From: Bacillota bacterium | Lineage (GTDB): Bacteria > Bacillota > Clostridia > Acetivibrionales > DSM-1351 | Length of the DNA stretch: 7,549 nucleotides | Assembly (NCBI GenBank): GCA_023398105.1 | Contig: JAEWST010000108.1 | Coordinates: 1 to 7,549, forward strand | Direction: 5' to 3' | In this document: positions 1 through 6,285 of the stretch, piece after piece | Layout: every line of letters begins with the position of its first letter | How positions within the stretch are numbered: position 1 is the first letter of the stretch | Notes under the pieces: generated by a model | What the model was told of the DNA's origin: nothing | Seen by the model: only the letters and a program-made list of their open reading frames with translations | Database searches by the model: none | Program-made: the position numbers and the translations under genes

Positions 1-350
1 ACTTTACCTGCACCACTAATTTTGGATAAAATTGCTTGTAGCTTGGTCTCCATTTCGCTTTTAGGGTCTTTATTTGATTGATTTAGAGTTTCTATAGCTT
101 CAGCAGTAGTCTCAGAATTACCTTCAAAACCATTTTTTGCAACGCCTGCATTAGCCAAAATACTGTTATTCAATTTATTTTCAGGGCTTTTCTCAAACAG
201 AACACTTCCCGCAATCAGGCAAATAACGCCTAAAAGAGCTACTATTACTGCTTTCTCTATAAGTTTTTTGCTACCCTGCTTTTTAATTAATCTTTTTGTT
301 TTTTTCAGAAGCTTTTTAAGCATATTCATATTTCTGTCCAAACTCTGCAT
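1..350 (-). CDS. spoIIIAG: Stage III sporulation protein AG, N-terminal part (cut by window edge)
   Basis: This is the N-terminal 116 codons of SpoIIIAG; the gene continues past base 1. In the family, SpoIIIAG is anchored in the mother-cell membrane around the forespore and its outer domain forms a large ring (ring-building motif) in the SpoIIIA-SpoIIQ channel. The sequence shows a very basic N-terminus (residues 10-33, many Lys), one membrane segment at about 34-51, a Ser/Asn-rich linker at 53-98, and then the start of the folded domain with the family-like stretch ILSKISGAGKV at the edge. The ATG at 348-350 has only a weak AGGG about 9 nt upstream. An in-frame TAA at 366-368 rules out a longer protein. 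Met8 and Met10 are possible alternative starts. The gene follows spoIIIAF after an unusually long 142-nt gap. Identity rests on order in the operon plus architecture. Confidence 0.9.
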   Translation of the reverse strand, partial: MQSLDRNMNMLKKLLKKTKRLIKKQGSKKLIEKAVIVALLGVICLIAGSVLFEKSPENKLNNSILANAGVAKNGFEGNSETTAEAIETLNQSNKDPKSEMETKLQAILSKISGAGK

Positions 351-373
351 TTCTTGTAACCCTATTTATATGC

Positions 374-403
374 AGTTTATGGACTTCACCCCCCTTATAA
401 TTC
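374..403 (-). promoter_or_regulatory. Possible internal sigma-E-type promoter before spoIIIAG
   Basis: The 142-nt space between spoIIIAF and spoIIIAG holds, on the minus strand, CATAAACT at 374-381. This matches the sigma-E -10 consensus CATACAMT at 7 of 8 positions. The best -35 at 14-nt spacing is GAATTATA (396-403), a poor match. Transcription would begin close to the ATG and leave a very short leader containing AGGG. An internal promoter in the spoIIIA locus has been reported in Bacillus subtilis (from memory), so a second promoter here is reasonable but not proven. Confidence 0.28.
385..396 (-). other. Orphan Shine-Dalgarno-like G-run upstream of spoIIIAG
   Basis: The minus strand reads AAGGGGGGTGAA here, which looks like a strong ribosome binding site. 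It lies about 35 nt upstream of the spoIIIAG ATG, too far to serve it directly. The only nearby start is a GTG overlapping the G-run, which opens a frame of 7 codons ending at TAA (366-368), in the same frame as spoIIIAG. It may be a leader peptide, a standby ribosome site, or chance. Confidence 0.3.
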
Positions 404-492
404 TTTTAATATATTAGCTTTATCTTGTTTGTTTAGCTATTTACTAATTTGCATTTTAAAACAGTTCTTTTATTTTTGAATACGAAATAGTA

Positions 493-1149
493 TTACTCCT
501 CTAAAAGTGTTACTATAATTGAATCCTTTGTTATTTCAAGAGTTTTATTTAAATTTTCTTTAACCTGTTCACAAAGCTTACTGTTGCTTTCATTTATTTG
601 CTTTGAAGCTGTAGTTTTTTTATTCTCAGATTGTGAAATAATATCCACCTTCACTGCTGCAACAGGCTTTATTTTAATGTTGTCAGTTTGTTTTTCCTCT
701 TTATCAGATTTCTTCACTTTTCTTAGTTCCAAATATACCTTATTTATTTCGCCAAAATTATCACAGGAGTAGTCTTCATTAATTTCCACGTCAACTTTTA
801 ATGTTTCTACACCTTCTAAATTTTCTGTCTCAGCTTGTATTTTATTTATTAGCTTCTTTTTATAAATACTTGCTATTTGTTTCATTTGGGTATCATTTAT
901 TAGCTTACTGCTGTTTTCCAACTCCTTTTTATCAATATAAAAGCTGTCTGAAATAATGTTCTCACTTAATAAGTAATTCTGATTTCTTAACGCTATAAAT
1001 GGGTTTATAATGACAATTAACAAAATAAAGCCTGAAACCAAATTTATAATTTTTTTTATTTTCCCCGTTGGTATTATTATTTCAAAGAGAATAAGTATAA
1101 CTGTAATTGTAACAATATTTATTATCCAGTCCCTCAAAAATAGAAGCAT
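493..1149 (-). CDS. spoIIIAF: Stage III sporulation protein AF
   Basis: SpoIIIAF (218 aa; the B. subtilis protein is about 206 aa) is part of the SpoIIIA channel complex in the mother-cell-derived forespore membrane. Two membrane segments are visible at about residues 9-26 and 35-53, joined by a short loop with Pro27 and basic residues (TGKIKK). The rest is a soluble, Lys/Glu-rich domain. Residues about 84-145 alternate helix and strand in a pattern compatible with the ring-building fold reported for this family. Residues 146-190 are a low-complexity charged linker, and the tail (192-216) looks like a final helix and strand. The start ATG has a good AGGGGGT site that overlaps the stop of spoIIIAE, 11 nt away, suggesting translational coupling. 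The protein is poorly conserved by sequence, so the call leans on position and topology. Confidence 0.9.
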   Translation of the reverse strand: MLLFLRDWIINIVTITVILILFEIIIPTGKIKKIINLVSGFILLIVIINPFIALRNQNYLLSENIISDSFYIDKKELENSSKLINDTQMKQIASIYKKKLINKIQAETENLEGVETLKVDVEINEDYSCDNFGEINKVYLELRKVKKSDKEEKQTDNIKIKPVAAVKVDIISQSENKKTTASKQINESNSKLCEQVKENLNKTLEITKDSIIVTLLEE

Positions 1150-1160
1150 CTATCTACCCC

Positions 1161-2429
1161 CTATCTTATCATTGTTGATAAATTCGTTGTACTTATTACA
1201 ACTGTTACAGCTATCAGAAACATAACTGATACAGCCGCAGTTATTCCCAGCAGATAGGTTAATGAGCTTGCCATATCGCTCATGCAGTTTGTTATTTTTT
1301 TATCGGATATTGGCTCAACAATTGCACTTGCAAGTCTGTATAATATTATAAGGGCAAGAATTTTTAATAATGGAGCCAAGCAAATTATTATTATGCCAAT
1401 CATAGCAACAATTCCAGAAGCATTTTTTATTACTAAAGTACAGCCAACTACTGTGTCAGCAGCATCAGCCAAATATTTTCCCACTACAGGTATAAAAGTA
1501 CCAAGAGCAAATTTAGCAGTTTTACTTGTAACACCATCTACTACTGCACCCATAGTTCCTTGAATGGAAACAATGGCAATAAATACTGTCAATATTAAGC
1601 CAATACCCCAAGTGCATATTTGCTTTATAAAGCTAGAAAGTTTAGTTAATTGAACCTTGTCCGAAATATTATTAACGATATTTAACACCGTTATCAAAAA
1701 TATCAAGGGTATAAAAAAGTTTTTAATAATTGTAGCCCCTAACTCTACAAGCATAATAAGTATAGGCTGAAATACTCCTGCTGATGAAAGGTTTCCTGTT
1801 GATACGAGCAAGCTTATTAAAAGAGGAATTATTGAGTGCATAAAGCTTACCATGCTGTCTATAATAGACACACACATGCTCATAGCAGTACTGAAGCTAA
1901 CCATCAATACCGATACTATTACGATATAACAGACAAAAAATGCAAGCTCCCCAACACTTTCGCTTAAAAATGAATTCTGCAAATTCTTTAATATCGCACA
2001 AATTATTGCTAGAATAATTATCTTTATCAAAATGTCAGTGTTCAAAAACACCTCTCCAAGCAAATATCTCACTATTCTATTAATTATTCCAGTAATGCTT
2101 AAATCAAAATCACCCTTAACTGCCGAGGATATTATACTATCAGGATTAAATTCAGGAAACAGTTGTTCAGCTTCCTTGGAATAATACTTTTTAACGCTCT
2201 CTGTAATGGATTTAGTATCATTTGCCGATAGCTGTTCATCAATCAAACTGCTTGTCTCATCATATTGATTTTTTTCTGTTTGCTGGCTAATACCTAGAAA
2301 ATCGTTATTTGCATTATTGTCTTTAGCTGCTGAAGCTTCTATAGGGCAGATTGTAAACATTAATACGACGAATACTATAAGACTAGCTTTAACGCTAATG
2401 TTCACAGTCAAAGTTTTTTTCATTAGCAT
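1161..2429 (-). CDS. spoIIIAE: Stage III sporulation protein AE, polytopic membrane protein
   Basis: SpoIIIAE (422 aa; about 400 in B. subtilis) is the largest membrane protein of the spoIIIA operon and is thought to form part of the channel in the outer forespore membrane. It begins with a signal peptide: basic MLMKK, a hydrophobic core at about 15-28, and a likely cleavage after ASA (32-34). A polar region (36-110) precedes about seven hydrophobic segments, near 132-149, 161-180, 197-211, 219-250, 270-291, 336-366 and 389-412. The segment at 297-330, with FIPVVGKYLADAADTVVG, is typical of the family. A perfect AGGAGG (2435-2440) lies 5 nt before the first ATG and 11 nt before a second in-frame ATG (2421-2423, Met3), so the start could be either. 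It lies 23 nt after spoIIIAD and 11 nt before spoIIIAF. Confidence 0.96.
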   Translation of the reverse strand: MLMKKTLTVNISVKASLIVFVVLMFTICPIEASAAKDNNANNDFLGISQQTEKNQYDETSSLIDEQLSANDTKSITESVKKYYSKEAEQLFPEFNPDSIISSAVKGDFDLSITGIINRIVRYLLGEVFLNTDILIKIIILAIICAILKNLQNSFLSESVGELAFFVCYIVIVSVLMVSFSTAMSMCVSIIDSMVSFMHSIIPLLISLLVSTGNLSSAGVFQPILIMLVELGATIIKNFFIPLIFLITVLNIVNNISDKVQLTKLSSFIKQICTWGIGLILTVFIAIVSIQGTMGAVVDGVTSKTAKFALGTFIPVVGKYLADAADTVVGCTLVIKNASGIVAMIGIIIICLAPLLKILALIILYRLASAIVEPISDKKITNCMSDMASSLTYLLGITAAVSVMFLIAVTVVISTTNLSTMIR

Positions 2430-2452
2430 ATATTCCTCCTTAATTGCTCAAT

Positions 2453-2839
2453 CTACGGCATAAGTCTTATAACTAAGTCTAGTAATGAAGATATAATTGG
2501 CACAGCCAAAATTACAATTGTCACTTTTCCAGCAAGTTCTATTTTTGAGGCTATAGAGGATTCACCAGCATCCTTGCAAACCTCAGCTCCAAACTCAGCA
2601 ATATAGGCAATTCCAACTATTTTCAAAAGTATGTTTATATAGGTTGCATCTATATTTGCTTTTTTGCTGAAGGTTTGTAAAAAATCTATTACGGCAGATA
2701 GCTTTACGATAATAACAATGAATATTAATAAGCCCGTTGCTATTCCTAACTGTAACGCTAGCTCAGGACGCTGTTTTTTTATTGTCGATGATAAAACAAC
2801 TGCTATTATGCCGATACAGACTATCTGAAGTATATCCAT
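2453..2839 (-). CDS. spoIIIAD: Stage III sporulation protein AD
   Basis: SpoIIIAD (128 aa; about 133 in B. subtilis) is a small multi-pass membrane protein of the SpoIIIA complex, related in sequence style to SpoIIIAC. Hydrophobic segments lie at about residues 3-18, 29-48, 67-80 and 101-125. The loop after the first segment carries KKQRPELA, and the segment at 79-104 (AEFGAEVCKDAGESSIASKI) is a recognisable family signature with acidic and small polar residues. The ATG at 2837-2839 has a GAGG about 11 nt upstream, a rather long spacing; an ATG at 2842-2844 is in another frame and no in-frame start exists upstream. It follows spoIIIAC by 41 nt. Confidence 0.95.
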   Translation of the reverse strand: MDILQIVCIGIIAVVLSSTIKKQRPELALQLGIATGLLIFIVIIVKLSAVIDFLQTFSKKANIDATYINILLKIVGIAYIAEFGAEVCKDAGESSIASKIELAGKVTIVILAVPIISSLLDLVIRLMP

Positions 2840-2880
2840 AGCATCTTTGACCTCTTATAGTTATTTGATATTTGTTTAAA

Positions 2881-3078
2881 TCAAAACTGGAACATAGTTT
2901 TAACAGCCTGAAAAAGTCCTGCTATTTCTTTTGAAACCATCATCAGCACAACAACTATGCCTGCCAAGGTTATCATCATTGCTTGCTCTTCCCTGCCTGT
3001 ACGCTTTAGCAATTCATAGAGTACTGAAACAATAATGCCTATTGCCGCTATTTTAAATATAAGATCTATGCCATTCAT
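2881..3078 (-). CDS. spoIIIAC: Stage III sporulation protein AC
   Basis: SpoIIIAC (65 aa from the chosen start; about 68 in B. subtilis) is a small membrane protein of the SpoIIIA channel complex. It has two membrane helices at about residues 6-24 and 36-56, joined by a short charged loop, KRTGREEQA (25-33), which is the conserved part of the family. The C-terminus is a short amphipathic stretch ending FQF. The frame is open from a GTG at 3088-3090, but that GTG overlaps the ribosome binding site GGAGG (3084-3088). The ATG at 3076-3078 is 5 nt after this site and gives the usual N-terminus MNGIDLIFKIA, so it is preferred. Confidence 0.95.
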   Translation of the reverse strand: MNGIDLIFKIAAIGIIVSVLYELLKRTGREEQAMMITLAGIVVVLMMVSKEIAGLFQAVKTMFQF

Positions 3079-3083
3079 ATAAA

Positions 3084-3088
3084 CCTCC
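3084..3088 (-). promoter_or_regulatory. Ribosome binding site that fixes the spoIIIAC start
   Basis: GGAGG on the minus strand ends 5 nt before the ATG at 3076-3078. It overlaps the upstream in-frame GTG, so that GTG cannot be the start. Confidence 0.85.
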
Positions 3089-3115
3089 ACGCCCTAACTG
3101 GACATAATATATTTA

Positions 3116-3634
3116 CTAGAAAAAAATTATAGCTATTGCCAAACCACTTAAAACTCCAAGGCTCCGATACATTTTTTCGTTTTTCTTTTTCATTTCTTCA
3201 GCCTTAATTTCCTGTAGCTTAAGCTGTGTCGAAACTAGTTTTATATTATTTAATTGCCCTTCTAAATCAGAATTTCCCAACATTTTTCCAAAGGTCAGCA
3301 ATATCGTTTTGTCCTCAGCATTTAAAGAAAGTTTTCGATAATTCTCTTCAATTGCCTTTTCCCAAGCCAAATCTGCTGTGTAACCCTCTATGCCTAGGTA
3401 TTTTGCTGCTTCATTAAACAGTATTGCAGTATCAAAATTTGAACTAGTATATATTCTATTAAATGCCTCTGATAATAAATTGGACAAATAGCTTATCTCG
3501 TTTTCCAGCATTTGTAGCATTGATTGCAGTTCCCTCAAAGCTCTTGGTCTTTTTGAACATTCAGCTGCCATTGAAAAGCCAATTAAACTGGTAGCACCAA
3601 CAAGAATAACTGCCCCTACTAATTTTATTATCAT
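3116..3634 (-). CDS. spoIIIAB: Stage III sporulation protein AB
   Basis: SpoIIIAB (172 aa from the chosen start, against 171 in B. subtilis) is a GspF-like membrane protein of the SpoIIIA complex and a likely partner of the ATPase SpoIIIAA. It has an N-terminal membrane helix (about 3-24) and a C-terminal one (about 157-172) ending at AIIFF. Between them is a helical soluble domain with the family marks KRPRALRELQ (28-37) followed by MLENEISYL (42-50), then GKMLGNSDLEGQ (116-127), and a charged helix at 138-155. The frame is open from a GTG at 3641-3643, but that codon overlaps the AGGAGG at 3643-3648. The ATG at 3632-3634, 8 nt after the site, fits. Its ATG overlaps the spoIIIAA stop as ATGA, indicating translational coupling of ATPase and partner. 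Confidence 0.95.
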   Translation of the reverse strand: MIIKLVGAVILVGATSLIGFSMAAECSKRPRALRELQSMLQMLENEISYLSNLLSEAFNRIYTSSNFDTAILFNEAAKYLGIEGYTADLAWEKAIEENYRKLSLNAEDKTILLTFGKMLGNSDLEGQLNNIKLVSTQLKLQEIKAEEMKKKNEKMYRSLGVLSGLAIAIIFF

Positions 3635-4629
3635 GTCTGGCACCTCCTGTATATTGCTGTCAGCTTAACATCAACAACCTCTTCAAGAGTTCCAGGTCCA
3701 TTTCTGCTACTTAGCACTATATATCTTTCAAACACGCCCGATTTAATCAGTTCCAACAGTTCTTCCCTCATTTTCAGCTCTGTAATGTTATAGCCATGAG
3801 CAGAAGCTATTATTTTAACTCCCGAGTTCAAAACCTTTAGTATTGCAGCTTTGTCACCCTGAGTTCCTATTTCGTCAGTAATTATTATGTTGGGAGACAT
3901 ACTTCGAAGTAGCATTTCCATACCTAATGTTTTAGGGCATCCATCCATTATGTCAGTTCTAAAGCCAACATCATTTTGGGGTATACCTTTTACGCAAGCT
4001 GCAATTTCCGATCTCTCATCAACAATTCCAACCTTAAGCCCTATAAAATCAAAATCTGTAGCACCATTGCTCATAATTCTAGCTATATCTCTTAATATTG
4101 TTGTTTTACCGCATTGGGGAGGTCCAATTAACAACGTATTGTATATGTCACGGCTACTTTTTGTTATGAATTTAATGATATGCTTTGAACAGCCTGATAT
4201 TTCTTTTGCAATACGAATGTTCAGACCGCTGAAATCCTTTATATTTCTAATTTGACCCTCTTGAATTATTGTTTTACCGCAAAGCCCCACTCTGTGTCCG
4301 CCACGAAGAGTCAAATATCCAGCTCTTATTTCATCCTGATACGCATATAACGAGTTTTCACTCATTAGCTCCATTGTTTTGAGTATTTCCTGCTGTGCTA
4401 CTATATAGGAATTGGATATTACTTTTGTCAGCAAGCCTTCCCCTGTAACAAACCAATCCATATTTTTGTAAAACACCATTAGGGGCTTACTTACTCTTAG
4501 TCTTATTTCCTCAAGATTGTCCAATATATTATTATCCATCTTAAGCAGTACATTTTTTATACTGGTTATAACAAAGGGTAAAATGTCATTTTCAACTGAT
4601 TTTAGCTTATTAGTAGGCTTATTGCTCAT
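3631..4629 (-). CDS. spoIIIAA: Stage III sporulation protein AA, secretion-type ATPase
   Basis: SpoIIIAA (332 aa; about 307 in B. subtilis) is the cytoplasmic ATPase of the SpoIIIA-SpoIIQ channel, related to type II/IV secretion ATPases. It acts in the mother cell and is needed to keep late forespore gene expression running. The N-terminal domain (about 1-150) holds the family motifs EIRLRVSKPL (41-50) and GYLTLRGGHRVGLCG (104-118). The ATP site is clear: Walker A GPPQCGKTT (169-177), an acidic VDERSE motif (203-208) and Walker B IIITDEIG (248-255). A conserved SAHG follows at 276-279. It is the first gene of the operon, 44 nt after the sigma-E-type -10. A GAGGGG site lies about 10 nt before the ATG; an overlapping ATG (4637-4639) opens only a 6-codon frame. 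Its stop overlaps the spoIIIAB start. Confidence 0.97.
   Translation of the reverse strand: MSNKPTNKLKSVENDILPFVITSIKNVLLKMDNNILDNLEEIRLRVSKPLMVFYKNMDWFVTGEGLLTKVISNSYIVAQQEILKTMELMSENSLYAYQDEIRAGYLTLRGGHRVGLCGKTIIQEGQIRNIKDFSGLNIRIAKEISGCSKHIIKFITKSSRDIYNTLLIGPPQCGKTTILRDIARIMSNGATDFDFIGLKVGIVDERSEIAACVKGIPQNDVGFRTDIMDGCPKTLGMEMLLRSMSPNIIITDEIGTQGDKAAILKVLNSGVKIIASAHGYNITELKMREELLELIKSGVFERYIVLSSRNGPGTLEEVVDVKLTAIYRRCQT
3643..3648 (-). promoter_or_regulatory. Ribosome binding site that fixes the spoIIIAB start
   Basis: A perfect AGGAGG on the minus strand lies inside the end of spoIIIAA, 8 nt before the ATG at 3632-3634. It overlaps the in-frame GTG upstream, so the protein starts MIIKLVGAV rather than VPDMIIK. 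Confidence 0.85.
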
Positions 4630-4672
4630 TTGTGCTCATCCCCTCTTCTTATCCTTCGAGTTAGTTATTAAT

Positions 4673-4702
4673 AATATATTAGGCTTTGTCCAACAATATG
4701 AC
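4673..4702 (-). promoter_or_regulatory. Sigma-E-type promoter of the spoIIIA operon
   Basis: On the minus strand GTCATATT (4695-4702) matches the sigma-E -35 consensus closely. After a 14-nt spacer comes AATATATT (4673-4680), a moderate match to the -10 CATACAMT. The spacing is right for sigma E, the mother-cell sigma factor known to drive spoIIIA in B. subtilis. The start of transcription would fall near 4665, giving a leader of roughly 35 nt. The site sits directly after the terminator of the upstream gene, as expected for an independent sporulation operon. Confidence 0.7.
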
Positions 4703-4714
4703 TTTATTAAAATA

Positions 4715-4766
4715 AAAAAGCTGATCATAAATTCAAAATAAAATTTGAATTCATAATCAGCTTTTT
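4715..4766 (-). terminator. Rho-independent terminator of the DUF2325 gene
   Basis: Two 23-nt arms (4715-4737 and 4744-4766) with a 6-nt loop form a long stem. On the plus strand two positions are A/C mismatches; on the minus strand the same two are G-U wobble pairs, so the stem is complete only in the minus-strand RNA. That stem ends in five U and is followed by more U-rich sequence. It begins 24 nt after the stop of the DUF2325 gene and ends 12 nt before the spoIIIA promoter, so it insulates the two units. Confidence 0.85.
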
Positions 4767-4789
4767 GGGGTGGTTATTTACTCTCTCTG

Positions 4790-5074
4790 TTAAGACACTG
4801 TATGTTCGTCTAAAATCCCCCTAAGTGCCGCCATTGAGCTTGAGTGTGCACGAGCAATCACTGTTTTTTGACCCTTTGTTTCCGTTATTGCACAGCGTAC
4901 CATTTTATGAGACACTGTATTAGTAAATAGCACTAGTAAATCAGGCGTTCCAATTTTATTTTTAAGGGTACCATTCATATTGGTATATATTTTTGCCTGA
5001 CATTTATACTGCTTACATAGATTTTTGTATTGACAAATCATACATTCATTACCTCCGATAATTACAACACTCAT
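4790..5074 (-). CDS. DUF2325 domain protein
   Basis: A 94-aa soluble protein that fits the DUF2325 family, whose biochemical function is not established. The fold appears to be a small alpha/beta domain: strand VVIIGG (3-8) at the N-terminus, strand DLLVLFTNTVSHKM (45-58), strand TVIARAHSSS (71-80), then a helix to the end. Four cysteines near the N-terminus (C11, C14, C20, C25) form a CxxC-x5-C-x4-C cluster that could bind a metal or act in redox; a fifth is C61. The conserved-looking SHK (55-57) and HSSS (77-80) may form a binding site. A strong GGAGG lies 6 nt before the ATG. The gene stands alone, ends at its own terminator, and lies just upstream of spoIIIA. A role in sporulation is not shown. 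No convincing promoter was found. Confidence 0.8.
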   Translation of the reverse strand: MSVVIIGGNECMICQYKNLCKQYKCQAKIYTNMNGTLKNKIGTPDLLVLFTNTVSHKMVRCAITETKGQKTVIARAHSSSMAALRGILDEHTVS

Positions 5075-5180
5075 AGTCCACCTCCATATCTATTTTTAAG
5101 CTTTTTTTTATAACCAACTTCCGCACATAAAAAGTCTATTGTTACGGTAGAATTATCAATGGTTTGTTGCCATAATAATT

Positions 5181-5202
5181 GCTAGAATTAGTAAGTTCTA
5201 GC
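5181..5202. repeat. Small inverted repeat
   Basis: GCTAGAA (5181-5187) and its exact complement TTCTAGC (5196-5202) flank an 8-nt loop. There is no U-run on either side, so it is not a simple terminator. It lies about 110 nt upstream of the DUF2325 start and could be an operator-like dyad or chance. Confidence 0.4.
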
Positions 5203-5360
5203 ACTAGCATAATTCATTCTCACAACTAATTCATGCAATTATTTCTAATCCAACTTTCGAATAAAAAGTCGAGCCAAGCTCAAGTCTACCAATGGCAGCA
5301 GTATATTCAACTGCGAATTTTGATAATATAAAAAAAACATATTGTTTTATGGTCTGCCGA

Positions 5361-5380
5361 GTTGGTTAGACGTAACTAAC
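5361..5380. repeat. Stem-loop GTTGGTTA-GACG-TAACTAAC
   Basis: An 8-bp stem with one G-U pair on the plus strand closes a 4-nt GACG loop. A T-run follows 10 nt later on the plus strand. There is no plus-strand gene to terminate, so its role is unknown. Confidence 0.4.
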
Positions 5381-5384
5381 TCTA

Positions 5385-5423
5385 GCTTCTTTTTTTAGCA
5401 CCCAAAGGGTGCCTTTAAAAAGC
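5385..5423. repeat. GC-rich hairpin nested in a poly-T/poly-A outer stem
   Basis: GCACCC (5398-5403), loop AAA, GGGTGC (5407-5412) is a perfect GC-rich core in very AT-rich DNA. Outside it, T-rich DNA on the left faces AAAAAGC on the right, giving an imperfect longer stem. For the minus-strand HD-GYP transcript this could be a late terminator, but the hairpin is followed by A rather than U on that strand, so the polarity is wrong for a standard one. Confidence 0.45.
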
Positions 5424-5578
5424 AATCATTTTTGTAAACTACATTCAATATTCAATTTTATATAAAATTTTTATACTTTACCTGCAAAGCTTTATAAGTC
5501 CTGCAGTTATGTACAAGTTCTATATTAATAATTGTATAGTTTGAACTATAACAACTAATCTTTTCAGCTTTTGAGTAA

Positions 5579-6181
5579 TCAAAAGGTTATTTCATCAACA
5601 ATAGCTCCCCAATTTTTAAGGACTATTTCAGCTATTTCAGGATCATACATGATACCTGCATTTTTTTGTATTTCCTCTTTGCATTGGGAGGATGACAAGC
5701 TCGTTCGATATTGTCTATTGCTCATCATAGCATCAATTGAATCTGCAATTGCAATAATTCTTGAGCCTAACGGAATTTCATTTTCCTTGATACCATCTGG
5801 ATATCCTTTACCATCCCATCTTTCATGGTGGTGACGAACAATTTTTGCAATTCCAGCAAAGCAACTGACCTTGTTCAAAATATTAAAACCAATAATAGGA
5901 TGCTGCTTTATTGCAAGCCATTCCAGTTCATCTAAAGGACTCTTTTTTCGGAGGATACAATCCTCAATACCTATTTTTCCAATATCATGTACATGTGCTG
6001 CAATATGTATATCTTCTGCCTGTTCTTCACTTAAATCCATAAATCTACAAATTATTTCTGTCATATCACTAACACGCATAGAATGACTTGCTGTATATGC
6101 ATCTCTTGCTTCCATCGCTGCTATTATTCCAGCCATCAAATCATGAAATGACAGCAAAGAACTAGATTGAAAGTCACTCAT
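5579..6181 (-). CDS. Stand-alone HD-GYP domain phosphodiesterase
   Basis: This 200-aa cytoplasmic protein is an HD-GYP domain with no sensor or receiver domain. Members hydrolyse cyclic dinucleotides, usually cyclic di-GMP. The expected residues are all present: H33 in ASHSMRV, HDIGKI at 65-70 with the HD pair H65/D66, H94 in KQHP, the triple His 117-119 leading into HERWDGKGYPDG (119-130) with GYP at 126-128, and D147 in IAIADSIDAM. NRQYR (155-159) matches the usual R-x-YR. The frame is open from a TTG at 6206-6208, but that codon has no ribosome binding site. The ATG at 6179-6181 lies 5 nt after GAGGA and is chosen. It appears monocistronic. The true substrate (cyclic di-GMP or another dinucleotide) cannot be told from sequence. 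Confidence 0.92.
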   Translation of the reverse strand: MSDFQSSSLLSFHDLMAGIIAAMEARDAYTASHSMRVSDMTEIICRFMDLSEEQAEDIHIAAHVHDIGKIGIEDCILRKKSPLDELEWLAIKQHPIIGFNILNKVSCFAGIAKIVRHHHERWDGKGYPDGIKENEIPLGSRIIAIADSIDAMMSNRQYRTSLSSSQCKEEIQKNAGIMYDPEIAEIVLKNWGAIVDEITF

Positions 6182-6186
6182 ATATT

Positions 6187-6191
6187 TCCTC
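6187..6191 (-). promoter_or_regulatory. Ribosome binding site that fixes the HD-GYP start
   Basis: GAGGA on the minus strand ends 5 nt before the ATG at 6179-6181. The upstream in-frame TTG (6206-6208) lacks such a site. Confidence 0.7.
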
Positions 6192-6256
6192 GTTTCTGTC
6201 TTGTGCAATAATTAAAAAGTACCCTTCAGGCACAATTATTTTCGCAAATAGTGAAA

Positions 6257-6285
6257 ATCTTAGAACCATAATTGACTATAGACAA
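6257..6285 (-). promoter_or_regulatory. Weak candidate sigma-A promoter for the HD-GYP gene
   Basis: TTGTCT (6280-6285), a 17-nt spacer and TAAGAT (6257-6262) each match 4 of 6 consensus positions for a vegetative promoter. In AT-rich DNA such matches arise often by chance. It lies about 75 nt upstream of the start codon. Confidence 0.25.

Larger units (their letters stand above)
5075..5578. other. Intergenic region with several small hairpins, no gene seen
   Basis: About 500 bases between the DUF2325 gene and the HD-GYP gene hold no credible coding frame, no tRNA and no riboswitch that I recognise. The segment is very AT-rich and carries several inverted repeats, listed separately where clear. 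The HD-GYP transcript (minus strand) should end here and the DUF2325 promoter should lie at its left end, but neither is obvious. A weak dyad at 5532-5554, 24 nt after the HD-GYP stop, has 10 pairs with one bulge but a poor U-tract. Confidence 0.6.

Noticed and set aside
3887..4255. Plus-strand open frames opposite spoIIIAA and other spoIIIA genes
   Set aside because: All lie antisense to well-recognised spoIIIA genes and have no independent support.
4622..4639. Six-codon frame starting at the ATG 10 nt upstream of spoIIIAA
   Set aside because: The ATG abuts the ribosome binding site with no spacing and the frame stops after six codons, so leader-peptide control is not supported.
5352..5390. 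tRNA-like D-arm sequence (GCCGAGTTGGTTAGACG)
   Set aside because: No acceptor stem, anticodon arm or T-loop GGTTCGAATCC-type sequence follows in register, so it is not a tRNA. The piece is explained by the small stem-loop at 5361-5380.
6182..6208. N-terminal extension of the HD-GYP protein from TTG
   Set aside because: No ribosome binding site precedes the TTG, while the ATG at 6179-6181 has GAGGA at the right distance.
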